Of a stretch of 32,021 nucleotides of DNA, positions 17,245 to 24,880 are shown piece by piece. This DNA comes from Synechococcus sp. SB0662_bin_14 (GTDB lineage Bacteria; Cyanobacteriota; Cyanobacteriia; PCC-6307; Cyanobiaceae). A program made the translations under genes and the position numbers. The notes beneath the pieces are model-generated. The model had not been told where the DNA came from and did not search any database. It worked only from the letters and a program-made list of their open reading frames with translations. Numbering within the stretch: the stretch's first letter is position 1; the number at the start of each line of letters is the position of its first letter. Location: NCBI GenBank assembly GCA_009840445.1, contig VXNS01000049.1, positions 1 through 32,021 on the forward strand. The letters are read 5' to 3'.

Positions 17245-19418
17245 AGTGTCCCCACGATTTTCCGGACCGGCGCCGTGGGCACGGGTGGTTTGGGTTTGTG
17301 TGAAGCCTCGGCTGCTTGGCGGGCAAGGGCTTCTACGTCGCCAAAAGCCACCATTCGGTTCCGTAGGTGGGAGAGCTTCTCGGCTGTCGTTGCGGATCGG
17401 TTCCAGTGCGGGCGCAGTTGCTCCACGGCAACCCGCGTCAGATGTCCGAACAGAACGCATCGGGCATCCCCGTGGGTTGGGGTCCTCCCCGCCATTGCCA
17501 ACTGGGCCAGGTCATGGGCCACCACCGCCACCAGGTCTGCAACCGTGGCCGGGGTCTTCCCGACGGGCCTGACCCTGGAATCCCGGCATACAAAGACGGT
17601 GTCCACAATCGACGAAGCTTTTCCGTGGATATGAATGGATCCCCCCATCTCCGCGGGACACGGCAACACAGCCGAACAGGCGAGGCCGGCATCAAGGATC
17701 GCGAGCCCTACGGCGCAATAGGCATTCAACTTGTTGTGGTGATAGGTGAAAGCCAGGGGCGCTTCGGGCTTCAGCGCGTCTGCCATGCGGCAATAGACGT
17801 TGGCCAGTCCCTCGGCAAAGTGCTCAAGGCCACGCAACTGGGTAACGTTGCCGGTCAGTTCATCCGTGGACCGTGTGGAAGGCCGATCAAATCCCTCCGT
17901 ACCCGGCGGAGCCAGTCGCCGCAGCCACACATAGCAGAAATCCATGAGTTCCCCGTACTGGACGTTGCCGAAGTAGGGTGGGTCCGTAAACACGGCATCC
18001 AGCGTTCCGGCAGGCAGCGCCACCTGGGCCGAATCTGCACAGTGGATGGCGACGCTCCGGTGCGTGCTGTTCGGGCAATCCCCGATCCACTCGCCGTCAA
18101 TGGGGACGCGCACCTTGTGCTTCCCCTTGGAGCGAACTTCAAAGGGAGCTTGGCAGTAACTCTTCGCCTTGGTGTATTTCTGGATGATGTTCCACCAGCC
18201 TCCCGACCCCACGTTGCCGCCGGCGTCATTGGTGATACCCAAAAGGTTCGATTCGCACTGCACGAGACCCACCGGAAAGCCATGAACAGAAAAAATATCC
18301 AGTGACTTCAGCGCCATGGTGTCGTAGCGGCACAACATGTTCTGGTATCGCAAGAGGTCCGACAGGTTGGTGGCCAGTGCTGCACGGATCCTCTCGTTCG
18401 GTATCTCCGCAATCAACCGGCAACTGAGTTCCAGTCCTAACAATTGGCGAGGATTGAACAGTTGCCGATACCGGCTGTAGCCCCAGCGGTGCAGTCGTGA
18501 GGTTTCATCACCAGGGGGAATGGATTCATCGGGCACAAAGCGTGCGCCCAGGCGCCGCCAATGTTCACAGGCGGCATCAACCCGGGCGAGATCGTCAGGA
18601 TCAGGCTTCTTGAAGAAGCGGCCCTTATGCGCCGGCTTTCTCTTGGGGTTGTGGTACTCGATGGCAAAGAGACGATGCTCCAGAGGAGCGCGTCGCTCGC
18701 CCGGGTAGCTGTTATCGGCCCCGCAGCGGGGACACATGCACCGGCCCCGACGAGCGGGGGGTCCCGCGATGGAAAGAGTGGCGCCACACCCATGACAGTC
18801 CCCTGGGGCACGCCGTTCGGCAACCTCGTTCAGGGCGCCACACTGATGACAGACCACCAGGTTCTTCGGGTGGCGACGATCTTCAGCAAGTAGATACCCT
18901 GGAAACAGGTCGAAGGTGAAACCACAGGCGTCACACGTCAGCACCTTGACCCAGAGAAAAGATTTGACGGGAACGTCAGGGTCGCCGTAAAGGGGGCAGG
19001 ATGTGCGGTAGTAGACGCCCACTTGGCTCCCCAGGGTTGCTACAAGCTCGGTGGCAGCTTGTTTGTAGCGCTTAAGGTCGAGCCCTTGAATTTCTTCCCG
19101 GACAATCCACGCGGCCATCGGATTCACGTCAAAGCCGATAACGTCAAAACCGAGGCGGTTGGCCTCGATCAAGGGCGTGCCGCCGCCCATGAAGGGGTCG
19201 GCAATCCGCAGGCCCGAGAAATCGTTGGCTTCAAAGAACAGCCGCTCCAGGTGGTCGTCTCCAAATTCCGCCAGCATCAGCCCACGGAACAGCGTCCCGG
19301 GACGGCGGGCAAACCACTTGTGGACAGCGATAATGGGCCGGTAATTCTGCTGGATCTGCTTTTCCTTCAGCGCCATCCCGGCAATGAACGGGACGTTGAA
19401 GCGCTCCTCAATGCCCAT
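17238..19418 (-). CDS. COG1743-type adenine-specific DNA methylase with zinc ribbons
   Basis: The 726-residue protein opens with a HKWFARRPG block (about 33-41) typical of COG1743/DUF1156-related methylases. AdoMet-binding motif I is DPFMGGGT (74-81) and catalytic motif IV is TDPPY (478-482). Between them lie four CxxC pairs at about 162, 190, 208 and 229, forming two zinc ribbons. DPPY indicates exocyclic amino (N6-adenine or N4-cytosine) methylation; the target site is unknown. It overlaps the nuclease gene by seven bases and heads the three-gene cassette. ATG start with a GAGAG run eight bases upstream. Confidence 0.9.
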   Translation of the reverse strand: MGIEERFNVPFIAGMALKEKQIQQNYRPIIAVHKWFARRPGTLFRGLMLAEFGDDHLERLFFEANDFSGLRIADPFMGGGTPLIEANRLGFDVIGFDVNPMAAWIVREEIQGLDLKRYKQAATELVATLGSQVGVYYRTSCPLYGDPDVPVKSFLWVKVLTCDACGFTFDLFPGYLLAEDRRHPKNLVVCHQCGALNEVAERRAPGDCHGCGATLSIAGPPARRGRCMCPRCGADNSYPGERRAPLEHRLFAIEYHNPKRKPAHKGRFFKKPDPDDLARVDAACEHWRRLGARFVPDESIPPGDETSRLHRWGYSRYRQLFNPRQLLGLELSCRLIAEIPNERIRAALATNLSDLLRYQNMLCRYDTMALKSLDIFSVHGFPVGLVQCESNLLGITNDAGGNVGSGGWWNIIQKYTKAKSYCQAPFEVRSKGKHKVRVPIDGEWIGDCPNSTHRSVAIHCADSAQVALPAGTLDAVFTDPPYFGNVQYGELMDFCYVWLRRLAPPGTEGFDRPSTRSTDELTGNVTQLRGLEHFAEGLANVYCRMADALKPEAPLAFTYHHNKLNAYCAVGLAILDAGLACSAVLPCPAEMGGSIHIHGKASSIVDTVFVCRDSRVRPVGKTPATVADLVAVVAHDLAQLAMAGRTPTHGDARCVLFGHLTRVAVEQLRPHWNRSATTAEKLSHLRNRMVAFGDVEALARQAAEASHKPKPPVPTAPVRKIVGTLW

Positions 19419-19468
19419 GACCAGTCTCTCGACGCTGTTCCTTGATCACGGGGCGCCCACCGGCCTGT

Positions 19469-19633
19469 TCACTGAGTCCTCACCACTATACCTTGCACCG
19501 AACCGGCCCCAACCACCGGCGCCGGCGTCAGGGCGGAGCGATGATCCAGGATGAGCACCAAGGCCAGGTAGAGCACCGCCAGGACAATGGAGAAGATGCC
19601 TGTGATCAGGGCCACCAACTTGGGACGATCCAT
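19469..19633 (-). CDS. Small membrane protein (intact copy)
   Basis: A 54-residue protein: MDRPKL start, one long hydrophobic helix (about residues 7-29), LDHRSALTPAPVV, then a 12-residue end. I recognise the first 42 residues as a small conserved cyanobacterial protein without known function. A second copy of those 42 residues is present on the minus strand from 14369. The two sequences diverge after the same Val-Val-Gly, which is the repeat boundary, so the last 12 residues here may have been acquired at the junction. It follows the decarboxylase gene on the same strand after 17 bases. Confidence 0.7.
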   Translation of the reverse strand: MDRPKLVALITGIFSIVLAVLYLALVLILDHRSALTPAPVVGAGSVQGIVVRTQ

Positions 19634-19650
19634 GACTGAGTGGGAACGGC
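19509..19650. repeat. Right copy of the diverged direct repeat
   Basis: Matches 14245-14386 in direct orientation at an offset of 5264 bases with no gaps. This copy is continuous with the intact decarboxylase gene, while the left copy jumps 335 bases. Similarity stops at 19509, immediately inside the cassette edge. Confidence 0.9.
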
Positions 19651-21054
19651 TTAACGGGCGAGGCTGGCGGAGACGGTGCCCACCACTGTGGCAATCTGCT
19701 CCACCCCGGTGGCGGGATTGCCCAGCACGGCTTTGAGATAGCGTTGCCCACGATAGAGGGGACGGGAGAGCATCAGTCCTTGGTCCAGCAACTGCTCCCG
19801 GGTGCGGCGGCTCCAGGCCTCGCTGCTGCCGGCCGTGCCGGGGCGGAAGCAGACGATGTGCAAATCCCCCGACGGCATGACCAGGGGCAGGGGGGCCAGG
19901 TCATGCCGCAGGGTTTGGGCCCGTTGCAAGGCCCCGTCCAGCAGTTCGTCAATGCCCTGTTGCCCCAGGTGCCGTAGACCCAGCCACAGCTTCAACACCT
20001 CCGCCGGACGGGTGCCCTGGAGGCCACAATCTCCACCGTGGACCCCACGGGCGGGCTCCATGTAGGCCAGGGGTGCGGCAAAGGTGTCGGCCAATGCCTG
20101 GGGCTGGCGCAACAACACCATGGCCGAAGCCTTGGCAATGCCCAGCCATTTCTGGGGATTCATGGTGAGGGAGTCGGCGCAGCCCAGGTGGGCCACCCGC
20201 CCCTGGTGGCGCTGGCTGAGACCACAGACGGCGCCAATGGCGCCATCCACGTGGAGCCAGAGACCACGGCGGTGGCAGATGTCGGCCATGGGACCGATGG
20301 GATCAACCGCGCCGCGGATGGTGGTGCCGGCGGTGGCCACCACCGCCAGGATGGGCTCCGTCTCCTGCGCCAGGGCCTCATCCAGCCGGTGGGGATCCAG
20401 GCGTCCGCTGGCATCGGTGGGCACCAGCCGCAGGGCCGCCGCAGGCAGGCCCATCACCCGCAGGGCTTTGGCCAGGGAACTGTGGCAATCGGCGCTGGCA
20501 TAGAGGCAGGCCTGTTGCCCGTCCAACCCCCGCTGATGGCGGGCCGTGACCAGGGCCGTGATGGTGCAAAGGGTCCCCCCACTGGCCATGACGCCCCCAG
20601 CACCCTCCCCCATGCCCAGCCGGTGCGCAATCCAGCCCAATAAACGCCGCTCCAGTTGGCTGAGCAACGGTGAAAGCTCCTCCGCCAACATGTTGTTGTT
20701 GAGCCAGGCGCAGACCAGCTCCCCCACCACGGAGGCTGAATTGGGCGGGGGATCCAGGTGGGCCATGGCCCCCGGATGCCAAGGGTTGTAGGACCCCCGC
20801 ACCAGCGGGTCCAGGTCCTCCATGAGACTGGCGGCATCCAGCCCCCGCGGTGCCGGCGCCACGGGGGGCAGGGGAACGGGACCGGGCAAGGGTGACCGCT
20901 GCTGAGCCTCCCCATGCCACCGCTCCAACCAGGTCACCGCCTGACGGATCAGGGCCACCATGGTATGGCTGTGCTGGCCAGGGGGCAAACTGCAGGGGAA
21001 GGCGTCCAGGTCTGTCACCTGTACAGAACGATGGGGCACAGAACGATGGGGCAC
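19651..21054 (-). CDS. Group II PLP-dependent amino acid decarboxylase
   Basis: The 467-residue product has the aromatic-L-amino-acid/glutamate decarboxylase fold: PNSASVVGELVCAWLNNNM near 104, ASGGTLCTITAL near 157, SADCHSSLAKA with a PLP-stacking His191, HVDGA with Asp270, and the PLP lysine Lys302 in NPQKW. Substrate (aspartate, glutamate or aromatic) cannot be decided by eye. The start used is GTG 21054 inside a 15-base tandem repeat shared with the divergent tadA gene, so the first about 12 residues (PHRSV twice) are doubtful. A fragment of a second copy lies at 14391-14441. Confidence 0.9.
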   Translation of the reverse strand: MPHRSVPHRSVQVTDLDAFPCSLPPGQHSHTMVALIRQAVTWLERWHGEAQQRSPLPGPVPLPPVAPAPRGLDAASLMEDLDPLVRGSYNPWHPGAMAHLDPPPNSASVVGELVCAWLNNNMLAEELSPLLSQLERRLLGWIAHRLGMGEGAGGVMASGGTLCTITALVTARHQRGLDGQQACLYASADCHSSLAKALRVMGLPAAALRLVPTDASGRLDPHRLDEALAQETEPILAVVATAGTTIRGAVDPIGPMADICHRRGLWLHVDGAIGAVCGLSQRHQGRVAHLGCADSLTMNPQKWLGIAKASAMVLLRQPQALADTFAAPLAYMEPARGVHGGDCGLQGTRPAEVLKLWLGLRHLGQQGIDELLDGALQRAQTLRHDLAPLPLVMPSGDLHIVCFRPGTAGSSEAWSRRTREQLLDQGLMLSRPLYRGQRYLKAVLGNPATGVEQIATVVGTVSASLAR

Positions 21055-21067
21055 AGAACGATGGGGT
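21023..21067. repeat. Three tandem 15-base repeats over two divergent gene starts
   Basis: The unit acagaacgatggggc occurs at 21023, 21038 and 21053 (last base differs in the third). Each unit contains an ATG in the tadA frame (21031, 21046, 21061), and on the other strand two units begin with GTG in the decarboxylase frame. As 15 is a multiple of three, copy-number changes would lengthen or shorten both proteins without a frameshift. Confidence 0.92.
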
Positions 21068-21555
21068 CAAGCTGGGATGAGGATCTCGCCACCCTGTGGA
21101 TGGGGCGCTTGTTGCGCCGGGCGACCATGGTGGGAAGGGCTGGTGAGGTTCCCGTGGCCGCGGTCATTCTGGATGGTGGCGGGCGCAGCGTTGGTTGGGG
21201 GGCCAACCGGCGGGAGCGGGACGGTGATCCCCTCGGCCATGGAGAACTGGTGGCCCTGCGGCAGGCTGCCGCCCTGCGGGGAGATTGGCGATTTAACGAC
21301 TGCACCCTGCTGGTCACCCTGGAGCCGTGCATCATGTGCGCCGCGGCCCTCGTTCAAGCGCGCATGGGGTGTGTGGTGTTTGGCGCGGCGGACGGGAAGC
21401 GGGGGGGGCTGGGGGGTGTCCTGGACCTGAGCAAAAGCCCCGCCGCCCACCATCACATGGTGTGTCGAGGCGGGGTCCTGGCCAAGGAATGCAGGGTGCT
21501 GCTGCAGGACTGGTTCAGGCAGCGCCGGGAAGGCGCTGGCGCAGCAGGTCAATGA
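21061..21555 (+). CDS. tadA: tRNA-specific adenosine deaminase
   Basis: Deaminates A34 of tRNA-Arg(ACG) to inosine. The 164-residue product has the deaminase core with zinc ligands His60, Cys90 and Cys93 (LEPCIMCAAALVQAR) and proton-shuttle Glu62. The usual HAE motif reads HGE here. Downstream markers are RMGCVVFGAAD and GG(V/L)LDL. The start is placed at ATG 21061; two in-frame ATGs in the tandem repeat would add 5 or 10 residues (MGHRT units). The last 41 bases overlap the convergent aminotransferase gene. Confidence 0.92.
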   Translation: MGSSWDEDLATLWMGRLLRRATMVGRAGEVPVAAVILDGGGRSVGWGANRRERDGDPLGHGELVALRQAAALRGDWRFNDCTLLVTLEPCIMCAAALVQARMGCVVFGAADGKRGGLGGVLDLSKSPAAHHHMVCRGGVLAKECRVLLQDWFRQRREGAGAAGQ

Positions 21556-22687
21556 GCCGCTCCACGTTCTCGGCGGCGCTGTTTTGCCCCATCAGCCCGA
21601 TGCGCCACACCTTGCCGGCAAAATCCCCCAGCCCACAGCCAATCTCCACACCTTCTTCATCCAGGAGAGAGCGGGCAAACGCCTTGCCGTCCACCCCCTC
21701 GGGAATGCAAACCGTGGTGAGGGTGGGCAGGCGCAGACGCTCCTCCACAGCCAGCCTCAGGCCCAGGGATTGCAGGCCCTCCCACAACAATTCGGCATTG
21801 CGGCGATGGCGCTGCCAGGCGGCTTCCAGCCCCTCCTCCGCCAGCAGCCGCAGGGCTTCCCGCAGGCCGTAGTTCATGTTCACCGGCGCCGTGTGGTGAT
21901 AGACCCGATCACTGCCCCAGTACTGGCTCAGAAGAGAGACGTCCAGATACCAGTTGGGCACCTTGCCGTTGCGGGACTTGATTCGCTCCTCCGCCCGTGG
22001 TCCGATGGTCACCGGTCCCAACCCCGGCGGGCAACTCAGGCACTTCTGGCTGCAACTGTAGGACATGTCCACACCCCAGCGGTCCAGAAACAGGGGGACG
22101 CCCCCCAGGGACGTGACCGTATCCAGCAGGAGCAGGGCGCCATGGCGCCGGCAGGCCTGACCCACGCCGTCCATGGGCTGCAGGACGCCGGCGGAGGTTT
22201 CGGCATGGATGAGGCCCAACAGCCTGGGCTGATGCTCCACCAGGGCCGCTTCAAGTTCCTCCAGACTGAAGGCCTGGCCCATGGGCTTTTTGATGGTGAC
22301 CACGTTGGCGCCGTAGCGGCTGGCCATATCCGCCATCCGATTCCCGAAGTAGCCGTTGATGGCCACCAGGAAGGTGTCGCCCCGCTCCACGGTGTTGGCA
22401 ATACAGGTTTCCCAGGCGGCGCTGCCGGTGGCGCTCACGGGGATGGTGAGCCGGTTGTCTGTTTGCCAGGCATAGCGCAGCAACTCCTGCACCTCTTCCA
22501 TCAAGCGGAGAAAGGTGTGGTCCAGATGGCCCACAGGGGGACGGGCCAGGGCCGCCAACACGTCGGGGTGGGCATTGGAAGGGCCGGGACCAAGGAGCAG
22601 GCGCTCCGGCATGGCCAGAGGGTCCAGGGACAGGCGATGGGCCTGGGCCACTGCGGACGTGGTGGGAGGGGGCAGGGTCTGGGTCAC
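21515..22687 (-). CDS. Alanine/serine-glyoxylate aminotransferase (class V)
   Basis: The 390-residue PLP enzyme converts glyoxylate to glycine in photorespiration, with alanine or serine as donor. Visible markers are LLLGPGPSNAHPDVL near residue 31, GHLDHTF, VSATGSAAWE, ETSAGVLQPM, LLLDTVTSLGG with the PLP-binding Asp189, and the PLP lysine Lys215 in SCSQKCLSCPPGL. It continues the pathway started by GlcDF elsewhere in this window. GTG start at 22687. It overlaps tadA by 41 bases in convergent orientation. Confidence 0.94.
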   Translation of the reverse strand: MTQTLPPPTTSAVAQAHRLSLDPLAMPERLLLGPGPSNAHPDVLAALARPPVGHLDHTFLRLMEEVQELLRYAWQTDNRLTIPVSATGSAAWETCIANTVERGDTFLVAINGYFGNRMADMASRYGANVVTIKKPMGQAFSLEELEAALVEHQPRLLGLIHAETSAGVLQPMDGVGQACRRHGALLLLDTVTSLGGVPLFLDRWGVDMSYSCSQKCLSCPPGLGPVTIGPRAEERIKSRNGKVPNWYLDVSLLSQYWGSDRVYHHTAPVNMNYGLREALRLLAEEGLEAAWQRHRRNAELLWEGLQSLGLRLAVEERLRLPTLTTVCIPEGVDGKAFARSLLDEEGVEIGCGLGDFAGKVWRIGLMGQNSAAENVERLIDLLRQRLPGAA

Positions 22688-22729
22688 GAAGGGCGGCCGA
22701 TACCGGAGGGGGCAGAGGACAGGCTAAAC

Positions 22730-23248
22730 TCAGCGGTTGCGCACGTTGGCTTCCGCCAAGCCCCGCGCCAGATGCTGAAACGGAGCGCGGACCAGGGGTC
22801 CAGCCGGGATCCCGGCATCCACCAGCATTTCCTCCACCACGTCGGCCAGCAACGTGATGCTGCGGGCCGTGGGACCTGTGGGCACACCCAGGGATTTGTA
22901 GGTCTCGTTCAGACCGGCAAGGACCCGCTCATCAAGGATCCGGTTATCGCCGGCCACCAGCGCATAGCTGGCGTAGCGAAGGAAGTAGTCCATGTCCCGC
23001 AGGCAGGCGGAGAGGCGTCTGGTGGTGTAGGCGTTGCCTCCGGGATTGAGCAGGTCCGGTTCGGCAAGAAACAGGCGGGCGCTGGCCTCGCGAACAATGG
23101 CCCCGGCCGCGCCGCTGATCTTCTCCGCTGCCGCCAGGCGCTGCTCTGCCGCACTGAAGTAGTCGCCAATCCGGTCCACGGCATCCCGGTCCAGATAACG
23201 GCCGTTGAGGTCGTACCGGCCGATCAGAGCAGCAAGCGCGTCTGCCAT
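22730..23248 (-). CDS. apcF: Allophycocyanin beta-18 subunit
   Basis: Phycobilisome core subunit in the terminal-emitter trimer. The 172-residue product from ATG 23248 has YDLNGRYLDRDAVD near residue 12, NPGGNAYTTRRLSACLRDMDYFLRYASYAL with the bilin-binding Cys82, and ILDERVLAGLNETYKSLGVPTGPT. The YDxxGRYLDR segment distinguishes it from ApcB. An ATG at 23269 would add seven residues absent from the family. Presence of apcF indicates a phycobilisome-bearing Synechococcus rather than Prochlorococcus. Confidence 0.93.
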   Translation of the reverse strand: MADALAALIGRYDLNGRYLDRDAVDRIGDYFSAAEQRLAAAEKISGAAGAIVREASARLFLAEPDLLNPGGNAYTTRRLSACLRDMDYFLRYASYALVAGDNRILDERVLAGLNETYKSLGVPTGPTARSITLLADVVEEMLVDAGIPAGPLVRAPFQHLARGLAEANVRNR

Positions 23249-23374
23249 GAAACTCAATTGACGGGCCATGCCAGGCTATCACCGACGTTTGCCGGGGTGC
23301 TCTCCGGACCCCGGGACCGAGGGGAATTTGACAGAAATGGTTACGGTGACCCCCACGCTTCTTTGGATGAAACT

Positions 23375-23416
23375 GTTGTCCTTGCTACAAAAATCACGTT
23401 CCTGCCTTCCTAAAAT
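23375..23416 (+). promoter_or_regulatory. NtcA-activated promoter of glnA
   Basis: GTT at 23375, eight bases, then TAC ending at 23388 gives GTT-N8-TAC, one base from the NtcA consensus GTA-N8-TAC. Exactly 22 bases later is TAAAAT at 23411-23416, fitting TAN3T. This is the canonical class II NtcA promoter layout described for cyanobacterial nitrogen genes. It lies 40 bases before the glnA ATG. Confidence 0.85.
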
Positions 23417-23455
23417 GGATCTTCGGGGCAATTCCCTTTGTTTCTAGCCTGATCT

Positions 23456-24877
23456 ATGGCCAAAACTCCTCAGGACATTCTGGATCTGATCCGCAAGGAA
23501 AGCATTGAGCTGGTGGATCTGAAGTTTGTCGATCTGCCAGGAATGTGGCAGCACCTCACGGTCCATGCGTCTCAGATCACTGAGGACGCCTTCCACGACG
23601 GCCTGGCCTTTGACGGGTCTTCCATCCGTGGCTGGAAATCCATCAACGAATCCGATATGGCCATGGTGCCCGATGCGGACACGGCATGGATTGATCCCTT
23701 CTACCGGGACAACACCCTCAGCCTCATCTGCTCCATCAAGGAGCCCCGTTCAGGCGAATCCTACGAGCGCTGTCCCCGCAGTCTGGCCCAGAAGACGGTG
23801 AAGTACCTGCGGGAAACCGGCATTGCCGATCAAGCATTCTTCGGTCCCGAGCCGGAATTCTTCATCTTTGACGACGTGCGTTACCAGTCCGCTGAAAGTG
23901 GTTGCTATTACAAGGTGGACTCCATTGAAGGGCAGTGGAATACAGGTCGGGAAGAAGAAGGAGGCAACCTGGCCTATAAACCTCGCTACAAGGAGGGCTA
24001 CTTCCCGGTGCCCCCCAGCGACACTTTCCAGGACATGCGCAGCGAGATGTTGCTGACCATGTGCCAACTGGGGTTGTCCATGGAGAAGCACCACCACGAG
24101 GTGGCCACCGCCGGGCAGAACGAAATCAACTTCAAGTTTGACGAGTTGTTGGCCACCGCCGACAACGTGATGATTTACAAGTACGTCATTCGTAACGTGG
24201 CGCGGAAATACGGGAAGACCGTGACGTTTATGCCCAAGCCGGTCTTTAACGACAACGGCACCGGGATGCACGTGCATCAAAGCCTCTGGAAAGACGGCGC
24301 CCCCCTGTTCTTCAGTGAGGCGGGTTACGCCAACCTCTCCCAGACGGCGCGCTGGTACATCGGCGGGATCCTCAAGCACGCCCCCGCATTTCTGGCCTTC
24401 ACCAATCCCACCACCAACAGCTACAAGCGCCTGGTGCCAGGATTTGAAGCGCCGGTGAATCTGGTCTACTCCCAGGGCAACCGTTCTGCGGCGGTGCGGA
24501 TTCCCCTCACGGGTCCCGATCCCAAAGCCAAACGTCTGGAGTTCCGCCCTGGTGATGCTTTGGCCAATCCCTATCTGGCCTTTAGTGCCATGGTGCTGGC
24601 GGGTCTGGACGGCATCAGGAACCAGATCGACCCCGGCGAGGGGACGGAGATTGACCTGTTCGAGGCGTCCGCTGAGGAGTTGTCACGGATTCCCACGGTG
24701 CCCGCTTCCCTCAACGAAGCCCTGGAGGCTTTGGAAAACGACAAGGACTTCCTCAAGCAGGGGGACGTTTTCACCGACGACTTCATCGAGAACTGGATTG
24801 CCTACAAGTACGAGGAGGTGCAGCAGTTGCGCCAACGGCCTCACCCTTACGAGTTCACCATGTACTACGACGGTTGA
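23456..24877 (+). CDS. glnA: Glutamine synthetase type I
   Basis: Condenses glutamate and ammonium with ATP, the entry of the GS-GOGAT cycle. The 473-residue length is the type I norm. Markers: FDGSSIRGW near residue 53, PEPEFFIFD metal-binding Glu residues near 131, [13 protein letters not shown] near 216, GMHVHQSLW near 268, and NRSAAVRIP with catalytic Arg near 345. ATG start without a clear Shine-Dalgarno site. It is preceded by an NtcA-type promoter. The coding end carries a 16-base near-duplicate repeated just after the stop. The gap to the convergent glmM stop is three bases. Confidence 0.98.
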   Translation: MAKTPQDILDLIRKESIELVDLKFVDLPGMWQHLTVHASQITEDAFHDGLAFDGSSIRGWKSINESDMAMVPDADTAWIDPFYRDNTLSLICSIKEPRSGESYERCPRSLAQKTVKYLRETGIADQAFFGPEPEFFIFDDVRYQSAESGCYYKVDSIEGQWNTGREEEGGNLAYKPRYKEGYFPVPPSDTFQDMRSEMLLTMCQLGLSMEKHHHEVATAGQNEINFKFDELLATADNVMIYKYVIRNVARKYGKTVTFMPKPVFNDNGTGMHVHQSLWKDGAPLFFSEAGYANLSQTARWYIGGILKHAPAFLAFTNPTTNSYKRLVPGFEAPVNLVYSQGNRSAAVRIPLTGPDPKAKRLEFRPGDALANPYLAFSAMVLAGLDGIRNQIDPGEGTEIDLFEASAEELSRIPTVPASLNEALEALENDKDFLKQGDVFTDDFIENWIAYKYEEVQQLRQRPHPYEFTMYYDG

Positions 24878-24880
24878 GGA

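Larger units (their letters stand above)
14387..19468. other. Restriction/defence cassette inserted between duplicated host sequence
   Basis: Three minus-strand genes (methylase, nuclease, DUF262/DUF1524) fill this interval between the two copies of a chromosomal sequence. The 14.5-16.2 kb part is visibly AT-richer than its neighbours. No integrase, transposase or tRNA attachment site is present, so the duplication rather than a recombinase is the visible mark of how it arrived. Confidence 0.75.

Noticed and set aside
16998-17460. Upstream extension of the nuclease frame beyond ATG 17244
   Set aside because: It is fully antisense to the conserved methylase C-terminus and looks like random Arg/Pro-rich sequence; the ATG at the overlap is the natural start.
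19446-19751. A 101-codon minus-strand frame over the small gene and the decarboxylase end
   Set aside because: It runs through the known decarboxylase end in a wrong frame and has no family features; the 54-residue frame at 19469-19633 is the one duplicated and conserved at 14369.
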